Of a stretch of 64,000 bases of DNA, positions 27,221 through 37,025 are shown in pieces; within the stretch, counting starts at the first letter, position 1, and each line of letters starts with the position of its first letter. The stretch comes from Siansivirga zeaxanthinifaciens CC-SAMT-1 (lineage in GTDB: Bacteria > Bacteroidota > Bacteroidia > Flavobacteriales > Flavobacteriaceae), in assembly GCF_000941055.1 (NCBI RefSeq), contig NZ_CP007202.1, forward strand, positions 616,001 through 680,000, read 5' to 3'. The translations under genes and the position numbers were made by a program. The notes beneath the pieces are model-generated. The model did not search any database. It was not told where the DNA came from and saw nothing but the letters and a program-made list of their open reading frames with translations.

Positions 27221-27276
27221 CAAATGTAATAAATAATTTATATAAATGTAAATATATTTTTAGTCTTGACTAAAAA
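27221..27276 (-). promoter_or_regulatory. dtxR-feo promoter region with DtxR-type palindrome
   Basis: The minus strand has a TACATTTG -7 box (27228-27221) without a clear -33. The inverted repeat TTTTTAGTC-TT-GACTAAAAA at 27257-27276 has two perfect 9 bp arms. An A/T-flanked symmetric site before a dtxR gene is the expected operator of this family. The YraN gene starts 78 bp to the other side and could share it. Confidence 0.6.
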
Positions 27277-27353
27277 ATAAAAAAACGAACGGCTATATGC
27301 AATTAAAGACAGATTTTAACTACATTGTTGATTGAAAAAAAACAAGAATACTC

Positions 27354-27713
27354 ATGGCATCACACAACGAACTTGGTAAAATAGGCGAGCAATTGGCTGT
27401 AGACCATCTTATTAAAAAAGGGTATGAAATTCTTGAAACCAACTACCGCTTTGGAAAAGCTGAAGTAGATATTATTGCTAAACTAAATGATACTCTGGCT
27501 GTTATTGAAGTAAAAACGCGGTCTAGCTTAGACTTTGGAAACCCTGAAGATTTTGTAAAACCTAAACAAATACAACGCCTTGTAAAAGCTGTTGATGATT
27601 ATATAGAAGTGAACGATTTGGATTTGGAAGTGCGTTTTGATATTATTGCGATTGTAAAAACAGGAAATAAATTTGTAATCGAACATTTAGAAAATGCTTT
27701 TTATCATTTTTAA
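27354..27713 (+). CDS. YraN-family (UPF0102) putative endonuclease
   Basis: The 119 aa protein has the family's GKIGEQLAVDHLIKKGYEIL start and the PD-(D/E)XK residues in FGKAEVDIIAKL and LAVIEVKTRS. YraN proteins are predicted Holliday-junction-resolvase-like nucleases of unknown role. It is a lone plus-strand gene, divergent from dtxR. Confidence 0.9.
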   Translation: MASHNELGKIGEQLAVDHLIKKGYEILETNYRFGKAEVDIIAKLNDTLAVIEVKTRSSLDFGNPEDFVKPKQIQRLVKAVDDYIEVNDLDLEVRFDIIAIVKTGNKFVIEHLENAFYHF

Positions 27714-27746
27714 TATTCGTTCTTTTTAAACTTAAATATATTACAA

Positions 27747-28877
27747 TTAGGGATTAATTTCCTGACTCAATAAAATAGTGTCTTTGTTCAAAAATGTTCT
27801 AAAATTACTTTCGGATGGATGCCCCAAAAAAGGGGCATAAAAAAAGGTCTGTGTATCATTACGCCAAATCATGGTATACGAAATAGCGCTAGAGCGTATT
27901 GCTTTATACAAACTCTCTGTCCACCAATCGTTTTGAGTTACATTTTGTAATCCTGTTTCTGTAAGTGCAAACAGCTTGTTTTTTTCTCGAGCAATAGTTT
28001 CTGTTATCTGCAAATTAGTTAAAGCATTTTGTAAAAAACGCCCATTTTTAAAATCATATACATCTATACCAAGTATGTCCACATAGTTATCTCCTGGATA
28101 ATTTTTTAAATATTCTGCACGACTTGATAACAAATTAGGTGCATACACATAGAGTAAATTATGAACTTCTAACTCATTTGATAAGATGTCTACTGTATCT
28201 CGCCAAAGTTGAATGTAGTCTTCAGTTGTTCTAAAACCTTCACCCCAAAAGAAAAAGTTGCCATTCATTTCATGCCATGGTCTAAATAAAATGGGAATAG
28301 GCTTGCCATCAGCATCTACTAAAGCTTTAAATAAAAGAGAAGCTTTCTGTAGTGCACTAAAAAAGTTGTCTCTGAGATCTCCCCCTTCTAGCATTCTGGA
28401 TACAACACCATTTATAGTATCGTCTCCTCCCAGCTGCATTGCGTTGGGGTTTACCATGTGCCAGCTCATTGTTATTATACTTCCGTTTTCATGAGCTTCT
28501 CTAACTTTGGTCGCAAATTGCGTTATGAATCTATCTAGATAAAACCTTTGAAGTGATATCAATTCTAAATCAAATCCAACTATAGCTGGATAATCTCCAG
28601 TAACTAAATTAAAGTCATTATCTAACTTATTATCTACGGGAAAGTTATTACCTGTTCCAAAAGGTGCTTGCTGTCCAAAAGCAATTCCTTGTTGGCTTAT
28701 ATTTTTAAGCTTAGTAAATAGATCCTTAGCTTCAATACCTAAATTGACATCGGCAAAAACACCTGTGTCGATAATTGTATTGGGAACTCGCTCTTTGTTT
28801 ATGTCTAACAATAAAGAATCATCATTAGAACAACCAAATAAAAAAATAAGTAACAATAAGCCAGTAAAATATTTCAT
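27747..28877 (-). CDS. Glycoside hydrolase family 26 beta-mannanase-type lipoprotein
   Basis: The 376 aa protein has a lipoprotein signal (LIFLFGC, C16) and GH26 motifs: ITMSWHMVNP, LFRPWHEMNGNFFFWG with acid/base E203, and KLFALTETGLQN with nucleophile E307. GH26 enzymes cleave beta-1,4-mannan or sometimes mixed-linkage glucan. A lipid anchor suggests it is at the outer membrane. No SusC/D genes flank it, so it is not part of a visible polysaccharide-utilisation locus. Confidence 0.9.
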   Translation of the reverse strand: MKYFTGLLLLIFLFGCSNDDSLLLDINKERVPNTIIDTGVFADVNLGIEAKDLFTKLKNISQQGIAFGQQAPFGTGNNFPVDNKLDNDFNLVTGDYPAIVGFDLELISLQRFYLDRFITQFATKVREAHENGSIITMSWHMVNPNAMQLGGDDTINGVVSRMLEGGDLRDNFFSALQKASLLFKALVDADGKPIPILFRPWHEMNGNFFFWGEGFRTTEDYIQLWRDTVDILSNELEVHNLLYVYAPNLLSSRAEYLKNYPGDNYVDILGIDVYDFKNGRFLQNALTNLQITETIAREKNKLFALTETGLQNVTQNDWWTESLYKAIRSSAISYTMIWRNDTQTFFYAPFLGHPSESNFRTFLNKDTILLSQEINP

Positions 28878-28974
28878 ATGTACTTTTTATGTTTAGTCAC
28901 ATAAAGCACCATGTCATTACAAAAATTTTACCATAGAGCAAAATATACTTAACCAAGCTTACAAATAGAAAGAA

Positions 28975-30306
28975 CTATTTTTTTCTACCAAAATAGTCCA
29001 TCAATTCTTTTAAATCTCTTGGCTTATTTACAATGCGTTTCTCTTTATCTAAAATAAAATACGTAGGTGTTTCAAAGACTCCATAAGCATCACAAATTTT
29101 ATTTTCCCATTTTCCAGCGCCATAAACATGAATAAAATTGGGGAATTTTTGAGTTAAGCTTTTCCACTTACTTGGCTCTTCTTCCAAGGCGATGGCAATA
29201 ACTTTTAAATCTTCTTTTTTTAAGGTTTCTACATATGTTTTTAATTGGGGTACTTCATTTAAACAATGCGAACAGGTACTACTCCAAAATACAATTATGT
29301 AATTTTTAGCCGATTTTAATTCACTTAATTTAGAAGCTACTTTTTTTCCGTCTTTAGTAATTTCGAGGGCAAAATCGGGTGCAACATGTCCGAATGACAA
29401 GTTTCTAAATAAAGACAACGATTTTATTAATGCCGTATCGTTTAAATCTTTAGCGATGGGAATTAAATATTTATCTGAAATATAATTAGCAACAGTTTCA
29501 TTTTTTAAATCGGCCATTTGTTGCCACAAGCTGGTAAGCAAAATACGCTTTACTTTTAACGGTGCGGGCTGTAAAGCTTTACAAAACACATCGATATTAT
29601 TTTTATAATTGGTGTTTTCGTATAAATTATCATCGGAAATTCCGAAAATATAATTCAACATACGCTCCTCTAAAAAGCTGGAACTTTGCAACACCGGATT
29701 TGTAAAATCTATAGCATCGAAATAATGTGTCTTTAAATTGCTAATATATGTTTCAACATTAACAAACTTTTTAGGTGTGTACGGTTTATTAGCTTTTATA
29801 AAATTTAAAGCCAAAGTGCCTTTCGCTAACTTTTCGTAATTAGCCTGGGTTTCAATTTGGGTTTTAAAAATGGCTTTTAAGGCCATAGAATCTTTACTTT
29901 TTTCTCTAAAGAATTTAGTAATACTGCCTGTTATCATGGACATACTACTGGTGTAAGAAGCCAAAAGTTTGTTTTCTGAAGAGGTTTTAAATTTGATGCC
30001 AGTTTCGGTATTGAAGGTTAATTCGATGTTTTCTTTTTTATTGTAAATAACATCGAAATTGAAATCTTCCTGAGGTACCGCATACACAATACGATACATC
30101 CCTTCTTGAGCATTAGCATCTAAATTAAAAACAAAACTACCGTCGTCTTTTACTTCGGCATTTGTAACATATTGCGATATGGTTGGTGTTACTTTATACA
30201 ACAAAGCCACTTCGTAATTCTCGGGTGGAGAAAATACACCTTTAATGGTATGTTGTGCGAATACCAGATTAGAAATTAAAAATAAAATGCAACTTATATA
30301 CTTCAA
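28975..30306 (-). CDS. TlpA-family thioredoxin-like protein with DUF4369-type N-terminus
   Basis: The 443 aa protein has a signal peptide (SNLVFAQ), an N-terminal beta domain (IKGVFSPPENYEVALLYKV), a helical middle and a C-terminal thioredoxin fold with CSHC near residue 345 (VFWSSTCSHCLNEVPQL) and cis-Pro FETPTYFIL. It probably reduces or isomerises disulfides in the periplasm. It lies 34 bp downstream of mfd on the same strand. Confidence 0.88.
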   Translation of the reverse strand: MKYISCILFLISNLVFAQHTIKGVFSPPENYEVALLYKVTPTISQYVTNAEVKDDGSFVFNLDANAQEGMYRIVYAVPQEDFNFDVIYNKKENIELTFNTETGIKFKTSSENKLLASYTSSMSMITGSITKFFREKSKDSMALKAIFKTQIETQANYEKLAKGTLALNFIKANKPYTPKKFVNVETYISNLKTHYFDAIDFTNPVLQSSSFLEERMLNYIFGISDDNLYENTNYKNNIDVFCKALQPAPLKVKRILLTSLWQQMADLKNETVANYISDKYLIPIAKDLNDTALIKSLSLFRNLSFGHVAPDFALEITKDGKKVASKLSELKSAKNYIIVFWSSTCSHCLNEVPQLKTYVETLKKEDLKVIAIALEEEPSKWKSLTQKFPNFIHVYGAGKWENKICDAYGVFETPTYFILDKEKRIVNKPRDLKELMDYFGRKK

Positions 30307-30340
30307 AATACCTATGTTTTTAATCTAATTATTACAATAA

Positions 30341-33300
30341 TTACGCCACGATAGGCTGAATTGCTTTTAATACCTGATTTACAGATTTAACACCTTCAAA
30401 AGTAAGCAATAATCGTAAACCATTGCGTGTTTGCTTCTCTTTCATTTTACAAGCTCCCGGATTTTTTTGAACAAACTGAAGCACTCTGGTAAAGTTGTTA
30501 CTCTGGTAAAAATTACTTTGTTGGTCGTTTATAAAATAACCTATAAACTTGCCTTGTTTCATAATAACTTTTTCGAAACCAACTTTAGTGGCTATCCATT
30601 TTATGCGCACACTGTTTAGTAAATCTTCAACCTGCGTTGGTAATTCACCAAAACGGTCTATTAATTCGGCTTCAAATTTTTGTAACTCGGCTTCGGTTTT
30701 TAAACCATTTAACTGGGTATAAAGATTTAATCTTTCGGCAATATTATTAATATAATCGTCTGGAAATAACAATTCAAAATCGGAATCGATGGTAACATCT
30801 TTCACGTACACTTTATCATCTTCATTGTCATCATACAAATCTTTAAACTCGTTTTCTTTGAGTTCTTCAATGGCTTCATTTAATATTTTTTGATACGTAT
30901 CGAAGCCAATTTCGTTTATAAATCCGCTTTGTTCACCACCTAATAAATCGCCAGCACCACGAATTTCAAGATCTTTCATGGCAATGTTAAAGCCGCTTCC
31001 CAGTTCTGTAAATTGTTCGAGAGCCGTAATACGTTTTCTAGCATCGTCGGTCATGGCAGAATATTCGGGTGTTATAAAATAACAAAAGGCTTTTTTATTG
31101 CTTCGCCCAACACGACCGCGCATTTGGTGCAAATCGCTCAATCCAAAATTATTGGCATTACTTATAAAAATGGTGTTCGCATTTGGCACATCCAATCCGC
31201 TTTCAATAATGGTTGTACTTACCAAAACATCAAAGGCACCATCCATAAAAGAAAGCATGAGGGCTTCTAGTTTTTTTCCATCCATTTGGCCATGACCAAT
31301 ACCAATTTTAGCATCGGGCACTAAACGCTGAATTAAGCCGGCTACTTCTTTGATATTTTCAATACGATTATGAATGAAAAAGATTTGTCCGCCACGCTCT
31401 ATTTCGTAACTCACGGCATCGCGAATAACTTCTTCGTTAAAACGAATAACATGACTCTCGATAGGATAACGGTTTGGTGGTGGCGTTGTTATTACAGATA
31501 AATCTCTTGCAGCCATTAAACTAAACTGAAGCGTTCTTGGTATGGGCGTTGCTGTTAGCGTTAAAACATCGACATTCTCTTTTATGGTCTTGAGTTTTTC
31601 TTTTACTGCCACACCAAACTTTTGTTCTTCATCGACAATTAACAAGCCTAAATCTTTAAATTTCACCGTTTTGTTAACCAATTGATGGGTGCCAATAATA
31701 ATATCGACGCGACCATTTTCAAGGCCCTCTAAAGTTTCTCGTTTTTCTTTTGCCGTTCTAAAACGGTTAATATAATCGACCGTAACAGGAAAATCTTTTA
31801 AACGCTCTTTAAAAGACCTGGAATGTTGGTAAGCTAAAATGGTGGTTGGCACTAAAACAGCCACTTGTTTGCCGTTATCGACTGCTTTAAAGGCTGCTCG
31901 AATGGCAACTTCAGTTTTACCAAAACCAACATCGCCACAAACCAAACGATCCATGGGGCGTTCGCTTTCCATATCGGCTTTAATATCGGCGGTAGCTGTG
32001 CTTTGATCGGGCGTGTCTTCGTAAATAAACGACGCTTCCAGTTCGTGCTGCATGTAACTGTCTGGCTTGTATTGAAAGCCTTTTTCGGTTTTACGTTTGG
32101 CGTAAAGCTTAATTAAGTTAAAAGCCACATGTTTAACGCGGGCTTTTGTTTTTTCTTTTAAGGTTTTCCAGGCCGTACTACCTAATTTATAAACCTTTGG
32201 TGGCTTGCCATCTTTACCATTAAATTTGGTGATTTTATGTAAGGAGTGAATACTTAAATACAGCACATCGCGCTCGCCATAAACTAATTTAATAGCTTCT
32301 TGCTTTTTACCTTCGACATCAATTTTTTGTAAACCGCCAAAACGCCCAATACCATGATCGATATGGGTCACATAATCGCCAATATCTAAATTGGTGAGTT
32401 CTTTTAAATTGATGGCTTGTTTTTTCGCATAACCGTTTTTTACATTAAACTTGTGGTAACGCTCAAATAACTGATGGTCTGTATAACAAACTATTTTATT
32501 TTCAAGATCTATAAACCCTTGATGCAAAGACAAAACTATAGCACTATAAGGTTTAACTTCTAGGTGCGAATCATCAAAAATATCGTGAAAACGCTTGGCT
32601 TGTTGTTCGCTTACACAAGCAATGTAATTGGTAAATCCTTTATCGTAATTAGCATTTAAATCTTCAATTAATAAATTAAATTGCTTGTTAAACGATGGTT
32701 GAGGCTTGGTATTAAACTCGATAATATTACTAGAATTGCTTCCAAAAACGGCTGTCGTTCCAAATTCTAAAATTGAAAAATCTAACAGTTGCTCTTTTAA
32801 AGCTCTAGAAGAAGCAAACAATTCATGCGGTTCGGCATGTTTAATATCTTGTGAAAGTTCTTTAAAAGCCTCTACTGCTTTTCCGTAAAAATCGTCAATT
32901 CTAGAAAAAAATAAATCGGCGTTTTTAAAACCAATAACCGTTTTTTGAGCAATATATTTTAGAAAACTTTGGCGGCTTTCCTGCAATAATTTATTGGCAA
33001 CATTTGGGATGATGCTTATTTTTTTTATCTGATCTATTGATAATTGGGTTTCGACATCGAAGGTTCTTATGCTGTCTACCTCATCGCCAAAAAATTCGAT
33101 ACGATAGGGTTCGTCGTTAGAAAAAGAAAACACATCAACAATACCACCTCTAACCGAAAATTCACCGGGTTCGGTAACAAAATCGACACGTTTAAACTGG
33201 TATTCAAACAAGACTTCGTTTACAAAATCTATAGACAATTTATCGTTAACTGCTATTTTTAACGTATTTCGCTCGAGTTCTTTTCGGGTAACAACCTGTT

Positions 33301-33688
33301 CGAACAGGGCATCGGGATAGGTAACAATAATGGCCGGTTTTTTGCGCGAATTAATTCTATTTAATACTTCGGCACGTAAAAGCACATTAGCGTTATCGGT
33401 TTCTTCTATTTGGTAAGGCCTGCGGTAACTGCCGGGATAAAACAAAACATCTTTATCACCAACCAATTGCTCTAAATCGTTGAGATAAAAAGCGGCTTCT
33501 TCTTTATCATTAAAAATTAATAAAAAAGGCAATTCGGTATCCTTAAAAACATTTGAAACAACAAACGATAAAGACGACCCAACTAGGCCTTTTAAATGTA
33601 CACGAGATTGATTTTTGGAAATAGCCGTTTGCAGATTTTGCATTTGCAAAGCCTGTGAATACGATTGCGAGATACTTGTTTTACTCAC
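30341..33688 (-). CDS. mfd: Transcription-repair coupling factor Mfd
   Basis: The 1115 aa protein has the full Mfd layout: UvrB-homology part, RNA-polymerase-interaction domain (LDIGDYVTHIDHGIGRFGGL), helicase core with Walker A CGDVGFGKTEVA, DEEQ box (LIVDEEQKFGV), LTATPIPRTL, QMRGRVGRS and a C-terminal TRCF domain. It displaces stalled RNA polymerase and recruits UvrA. Length is normal for Bacteroidota. Confidence 0.96.
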   Translation of the reverse strand: MSKTSISQSYSQALQMQNLQTAISKNQSRVHLKGLVGSSLSFVVSNVFKDTELPFLLIFNDKEEAAFYLNDLEQLVGDKDVLFYPGSYRRPYQIEETDNANVLLRAEVLNRINSRKKPAIIVTYPDALFEQVVTRKELERNTLKIAVNDKLSIDFVNEVLFEYQFKRVDFVTEPGEFSVRGGIVDVFSFSNDEPYRIEFFGDEVDSIRTFDVETQLSIDQIKKISIIPNVANKLLQESRQSFLKYIAQKTVIGFKNADLFFSRIDDFYGKAVEAFKELSQDIKHAEPHELFASSRALKEQLLDFSILEFGTTAVFGSNSSNIIEFNTKPQPSFNKQFNLLIEDLNANYDKGFTNYIACVSEQQAKRFHDIFDDSHLEVKPYSAIVLSLHQGFIDLENKIVCYTDHQLFERYHKFNVKNGYAKKQAINLKELTNLDIGDYVTHIDHGIGRFGGLQKIDVEGKKQEAIKLVYGERDVLYLSIHSLHKITKFNGKDGKPPKVYKLGSTAWKTLKEKTKARVKHVAFNLIKLYAKRKTEKGFQYKPDSYMQHELEASFIYEDTPDQSTATADIKADMESERPMDRLVCGDVGFGKTEVAIRAAFKAVDNGKQVAVLVPTTILAYQHSRSFKERLKDFPVTVDYINRFRTAKEKRETLEGLENGRVDIIIGTHQLVNKTVKFKDLGLLIVDEEQKFGVAVKEKLKTIKENVDVLTLTATPIPRTLQFSLMAARDLSVITTPPPNRYPIESHVIRFNEEVIRDAVSYEIERGGQIFFIHNRIENIKEVAGLIQRLVPDAKIGIGHGQMDGKKLEALMLSFMDGAFDVLVSTTIIESGLDVPNANTIFISNANNFGLSDLHQMRGRVGRSNKKAFCYFITPEYSAMTDDARKRITALEQFTELGSGFNIAMKDLEIRGAGDLLGGEQSGFINEIGFDTYQKILNEAIEELKENEFKDLYDDNEDDKVYVKDVTIDSDFELLFPDDYINNIAERLNLYTQLNGLKTEAELQKFEAELIDRFGELPTQVEDLLNSVRIKWIATKVGFEKVIMKQGKFIGYFINDQQSNFYQSNNFTRVLQFVQKNPGACKMKEKQTRNGLRLLLTFEGVKSVNQVLKAIQPIVA

Positions 33689-33867
33689 CTATTTTAGAAT
33701 TTTTATTGCAAATATAAGACTTACTATTGTTTTTTATTGTCTAATTTTTTGTAACTTATATTGTGTTTATACTAGGTGCATTGTGTTGCTGTTTTTTTTA
33801 AAAAAATGAATATCTGTACTAAGTTTAAAATATAATATATGCACTTTAACAGATACCTGTAAGCAAG

Positions 33868-33887
33868 CCTAAAAAATATTTTTTAGG
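33868..33887. repeat. Perfect 20 bp palindrome upstream of terB
   Basis: CCTAAAAAATATTTTTTAGG is fully symmetric and followed by a T-rich stretch. It lies in the 261 bp gap between mfd and terB, 63 bp before the terB ATG. It could be an operator or the end of an unseen small transcript. A TAGGTTTG -7 box for terB is at 33921-33928. Nothing else is evident in this gap. Confidence 0.4.
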
Positions 33888-33949
33888 TTTTCTTTGTATG
33901 AAAAAATTGAAAAAAAATTGTAGGTTTGCATCTCAAAAAATAAAAATAT

Positions 33950-34381
33950 ATGTCGTTTTCAGATTTATTTGATAGTGGTTTTAAAAAGCGTAATGAAGAT
34001 CATTTTGCTGCTATAGTTCGTGTTGCAATGGCCGATGGCGTTATTAGCGATGATGAAAAAGCTTTTTTAGATAGATTAGCACGTAATTTAGATATTAGCG
34101 ATGCCGATTATGCCTTGATTTTAAAGGATTACAAATCGCATCCTATTAATCCGCCTTACGATTACGAGCGTCGTTTAGAGCGTTTATACGATTTAGTACG
34201 TATGGTTCATATTGATACTATTGAAGGTGAAAACGAAATTCATTTATTGAACAAAATTGCTGTGGGACTTGGGTTTCATGCGGTAAACGTAAAATATATA
34301 ACAGATAAAGCCTTAACCTTAGTGAAAAACGGCACCGATTTAGAATCTTTTATTTACGATATGAAAAACATGAATAAATAA
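33950..34381 (+). CDS. TerB-family protein
   Basis: The 143 aa helical protein has the TerB pattern FAAIVRVAMADGVISDDEKAFLDRLA with acidic residues for metal binding, and LVRMVHIDTIEGENEIHLLNKIA. TerB domains were first found in tellurite-resistance loci and associate with membranes; no ter operon is present, so the role is unknown. A second TerB domain protein is at the window's end. Confidence 0.82.
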   Translation: MSFSDLFDSGFKKRNEDHFAAIVRVAMADGVISDDEKAFLDRLARNLDISDADYALILKDYKSHPINPPYDYERRLERLYDLVRMVHIDTIEGENEIHLLNKIAVGLGFHAVNVKYITDKALTLVKNGTDLESFIYDMKNMNK

Positions 34382-34400
34382 AAATTATTTTATAATTTAC

Positions 34401-34430
34401 AAAAAAGCGAACCAAATGGTTCGCTTTTTT
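34401..34430. terminator. Bidirectional terminator between terB and deacetylase gene
   Basis: AAAAAAGCGAACC and GGTTCGCTTTTTT form a perfect 13 bp stem with an AAAT loop. The genes converge on it. Confidence 0.88.
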
Positions 34431-34442
34431 TATTTCTAATTT

Positions 34443-35348
34443 CTAGAAAAAAATATCTTGAGCAAGCCTAAACGTATTGGCATGTGCTTCAATAATTATT
34501 TTTATATCGGGAGAATACCCACCACCCATAGAACACATAACAGGTATATTTAAATCTTTGCAAGTTTGTAAAACAAATTGGTCTCGTTCTTTACAACCAG
34601 CTAGACTCATGGCTAATTTCCCTAATTTATCGGAAGCTAGCACATCAACTCCACATAAATAGTAAATAAAATCCGGTTTTACTTGGTCTATAAGTTTTGG
34701 TAATGTGGTTTTTAAAATATTTAAATAGGTTTCATCGTTGGTATCGTCTTGAAGCGCAATATCCAAATCGCTCTGCTCTTTTTTAAATGGGTAATTACTT
34801 TGACCGTGCATAGAAAACGTAAAAACACGTGGTTCATTTTGAAAAATTTCGGCAGTACCATTACCTTGATGCACATCTAAATCTACAATAAGTACTTTGC
34901 TTACCAAGTTGTTATTTAGTAGGTAACGTGCACCAATAGCCTGATCGTTAAACATACAAAAAGCCTCACCTCTATTGGAATATGCATGATGTGTACCACC
35001 AGCTATATTCATGGCAATTCCATGTTTTAAAGCAAATTCACTTGCCTTTATGGTCCCATCTGCAATAATTATTTCGCGTTCAACTAAGGCTTCACTTAAA
35101 GGAAATCCTATTTTTCTTGCGGCGCGTTTATCTAATGTTAAATGCCGTAATTCATAAAAATAACCCGAATCATGAACAGCTAAAATGGGTGTTTCGTCTG
35201 TCATTCGTTTGGGTTCAAAAAAATTTTCAATAACACAAGTCCCTTCATGAAGCAATTGCTTGGGCAACAACTCATATTTTAACATAGGGAACCGGTGTCC
35301 TTTTGGCAACGGATGTTTATAAATAGGATGATAGGCTACTTTTAGCAT
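34443..35348 (-). CDS. Histone-deacetylase-superfamily hydrolase
   Basis: The 301 aa protein shows the arginase/deacetylase fold motifs: GGTHHAYSNRGEAFCMFND (catalytic His pair), VLIVDLDVHQGNGTAEIF (zinc Asp and His) and YYLCGVDVLASDKLG. Bacterial members deacetylate small amines (acetoin, acetylpolyamines) or proteins; the substrate here is unknown. It stands alone. Confidence 0.9.
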   Translation of the reverse strand: MLKVAYHPIYKHPLPKGHRFPMLKYELLPKQLLHEGTCVIENFFEPKRMTDETPILAVHDSGYFYELRHLTLDKRAARKIGFPLSEALVEREIIIADGTIKASEFALKHGIAMNIAGGTHHAYSNRGEAFCMFNDQAIGARYLLNNNLVSKVLIVDLDVHQGNGTAEIFQNEPRVFTFSMHGQSNYPFKKEQSDLDIALQDDTNDETYLNILKTTLPKLIDQVKPDFIYYLCGVDVLASDKLGKLAMSLAGCKERDQFVLQTCKDLNIPVMCSMGGGYSPDIKIIIEAHANTFRLAQDIFF

Positions 35349-35526
35349 GTTATTTATGCATTTTTATTAATTTAAATTTAATGATTAGAGAAATTGTCTT
35401 TCCCTATCATTCCTTCTTAGAGCAAATTAGTTTTTTTATTATGACCGTCGCTAAAAATCAATCCATGTAATTATGTATTAAATAAGGGCTTTTTAGCATT
35501 TAAAAGAAAAATTAATTTAAAAAATA

Positions 35527-35833
35527 TTAAAGATAAAAATTTCAACTGTAGTAATCTCACAACTATTGGGAGTAAGTGTATTTCTCCTATTCTTTTTATC
35601 TATAAATAAAGGCTCACAAAATACTACAAACAAAAATAGAGCTTAGTTTATGATTAGAATACAACGATCCCCTTTACTTTATTAAGGAGATTTGTCTTAA
35701 AAATTTATCGATACCATTTTTTAATATCGAAGACGACCTCATAGAAGATTTTGAAATTCAACGCATTGAAAAATGGTATAGTGAAATTACAAAAGCTATT
35801 ACATTGACAACCGTTGTAAAAATTGCTTCGTAA
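35527..35833 (+). pseudogene. Possible decayed gene in a 559 bp gap
   Basis: Two open segments without start codons follow one another: a hydrophobic stretch (VVISQLLGVSVFLLFFLS, ending NKNRA) to a stop at about 35646, then in another frame YNDPLYFIKEICLKNL to YSEITKAIT, ending at TAA about 35831. The first resembles the N-terminal membrane helix of membrane-linked AraC-type regulators, but this is weak. The rest of 35349-35907 shows only the terminator listed separately. Confidence 0.3.
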
Positions 35834-35852
35834 CAAATAAGAGAAAAAAAAC

Positions 35853-35885
35853 AAAAAAGGTTATTCTATTCGAATAACCTTTTTT
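35853..35885. terminator. Terminator of the cupredoxin-like gene
   Basis: AAAAAAGGTTATTC and GAATAACCTTTTTT form a perfect stem with a 5-base loop. It lies 22 bp past the stop of the 128 aa gene on the minus strand. Confidence 0.85.
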
Positions 35886-35907
35886 TTTACACAAAACAAT
35901 TTTCGTA

Positions 35908-36294
35908 TTAATTAACGGTAAGCGTGTATTGAGGCGTAGGATTTAAGGGGCAAAAATAAAGGTATTCGCCTTTTGCTAATTTTGTAGCATTTGTTTTTTG
36001 AGTTTCACCATCTTTTACAACTTGTGTTACATATGCCGTTTTAATATGGTTTTCTGGATTGCTTGCATCCTTCCCTTTTTCAACTAAAACCAATCCTACC
36101 TCTTTTGCTGCATGATTGTTAGACACTTCAAATACATAAGTACCAGCACTTACAGTTAAAGCTTTTTGTACAAATTCGCCTTTTGTTTGTTCTAAAGCAA
36201 TTGTTTTTACTGCCTTATCCATCATTTTGTCTTGTGCATAAGAATTTAACGTGAATACTAATGCGATTACTAAAATTGATACTACTTTTTTCAT
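35908..36294 (-). CDS. Secreted cupredoxin-like protein, incomplete copper site
   Basis: The 128 aa protein has a signal peptide (LNSYAQ) and a plastocyanin-like beta fold: VSAGTYVFEVSNNHAAKEVGLVLV with the first His, and KGEYLYFCPLNPTPQYTLTV where type 1 copper proteins have Cys-x(n)-His-x(n)-Met. The Cys is present but no His or Met follows, so a classic blue copper centre seems impossible. It may bind another metal or be structural. The AhpD-like gene lies 67 bp upstream on the same strand. Confidence 0.7.
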   Translation of the reverse strand: MKKVVSILVIALVFTLNSYAQDKMMDKAVKTIALEQTKGEFVQKALTVSAGTYVFEVSNNHAAKEVGLVLVEKGKDASNPENHIKTAYVTQVVKDGETQKTNATKLAKGEYLYFCPLNPTPQYTLTVN

Positions 36295-36361
36295 TTTTTT
36301 TAAATTTTATGAGCATATTGCTTGGGTTATGGGTTATGGGTTATTATAATTACGTTTTTTA

Positions 36362-36910
36362 TTAAACAGTTGCTTCTTGTAGGGGTTGTACTATTGGAAA
36401 ATCTACAGGAACTTGAGTCGTGTTATGGATGTAGTTTGATATGGTTTTTTCACCTACTAAAGAAATAACATCTATTAAATTTCCTTTGGAATATCCTGCA
36501 CTAAAAAAGTTTTCTAAAACATCGCCATCTGTTTTTCCTCTGTTTTCGGCAACATTTTTAGCTAATTGTACTAAAGCGTCTAACTTGTTGTCAAAAGATG
36601 CTTCACCAGCTCTTAATTCTAAAATTTGAGAATCTGAAAAGCCATTCATTTTACCTATGGCAGTGTGTGCAGACAAGCAATAAATACATTTATTTACTTC
36701 ACTTACCACCAAATTAACCACTTCTTTTTCTTTTGCAGATAAAGATGTTTTTGCGTTTGCAAAATTTAAATAATTTTCTAAAGCCGTATTACTGTGCGCA
36801 TAAGTAGCATATAAATTAGGAACAAATCCTAAAGCTTTGGTTAAATTATCAAAAATAGCTTGGTTATTTTCGCTTACGTTTTCTCTTGTTGGTACATTAA
36901 ATGTGCTCAT
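36362..36910 (-). CDS. AhpD-like / carboxymuconolactone decarboxylase family protein
   Basis: The 182 aa protein has the peroxidase-type motif CIYCLSAH with C75, C78 and H82, and helices VSEVNK and ILELRAGE. AhpD-like proteins use the Cys pair to reduce peroxides or adaptor proteins. With the divergent-function AraC regulator 383 bp upstream it may form a redox-responsive pair; this is inference. A near-consensus CAAAGGTG is at 36960-36967 on the promoter side. Confidence 0.88.
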   Translation of the reverse strand: MSTFNVPTRENVSENNQAIFDNLTKALGFVPNLYATYAHSNTALENYLNFANAKTSLSAKEKEVVNLVVSEVNKCIYCLSAHTAIGKMNGFSDSQILELRAGEASFDNKLDALVQLAKNVAENRGKTDGDVLENFFSAGYSKGNLIDVISLVGEKTISNYIHNTTQVPVDFPIVQPLQEATV

Positions 36911-37025
36911 AATTTTAATCTATTTTTACTTATTAATTTTCTATTTGTTTTTATTGATACAAAGGTGCGACTGTTGTAAAACTTATACCATGTTGGTTTT
37001 GCCTTTTAACTTGTCGATTTTTCCT

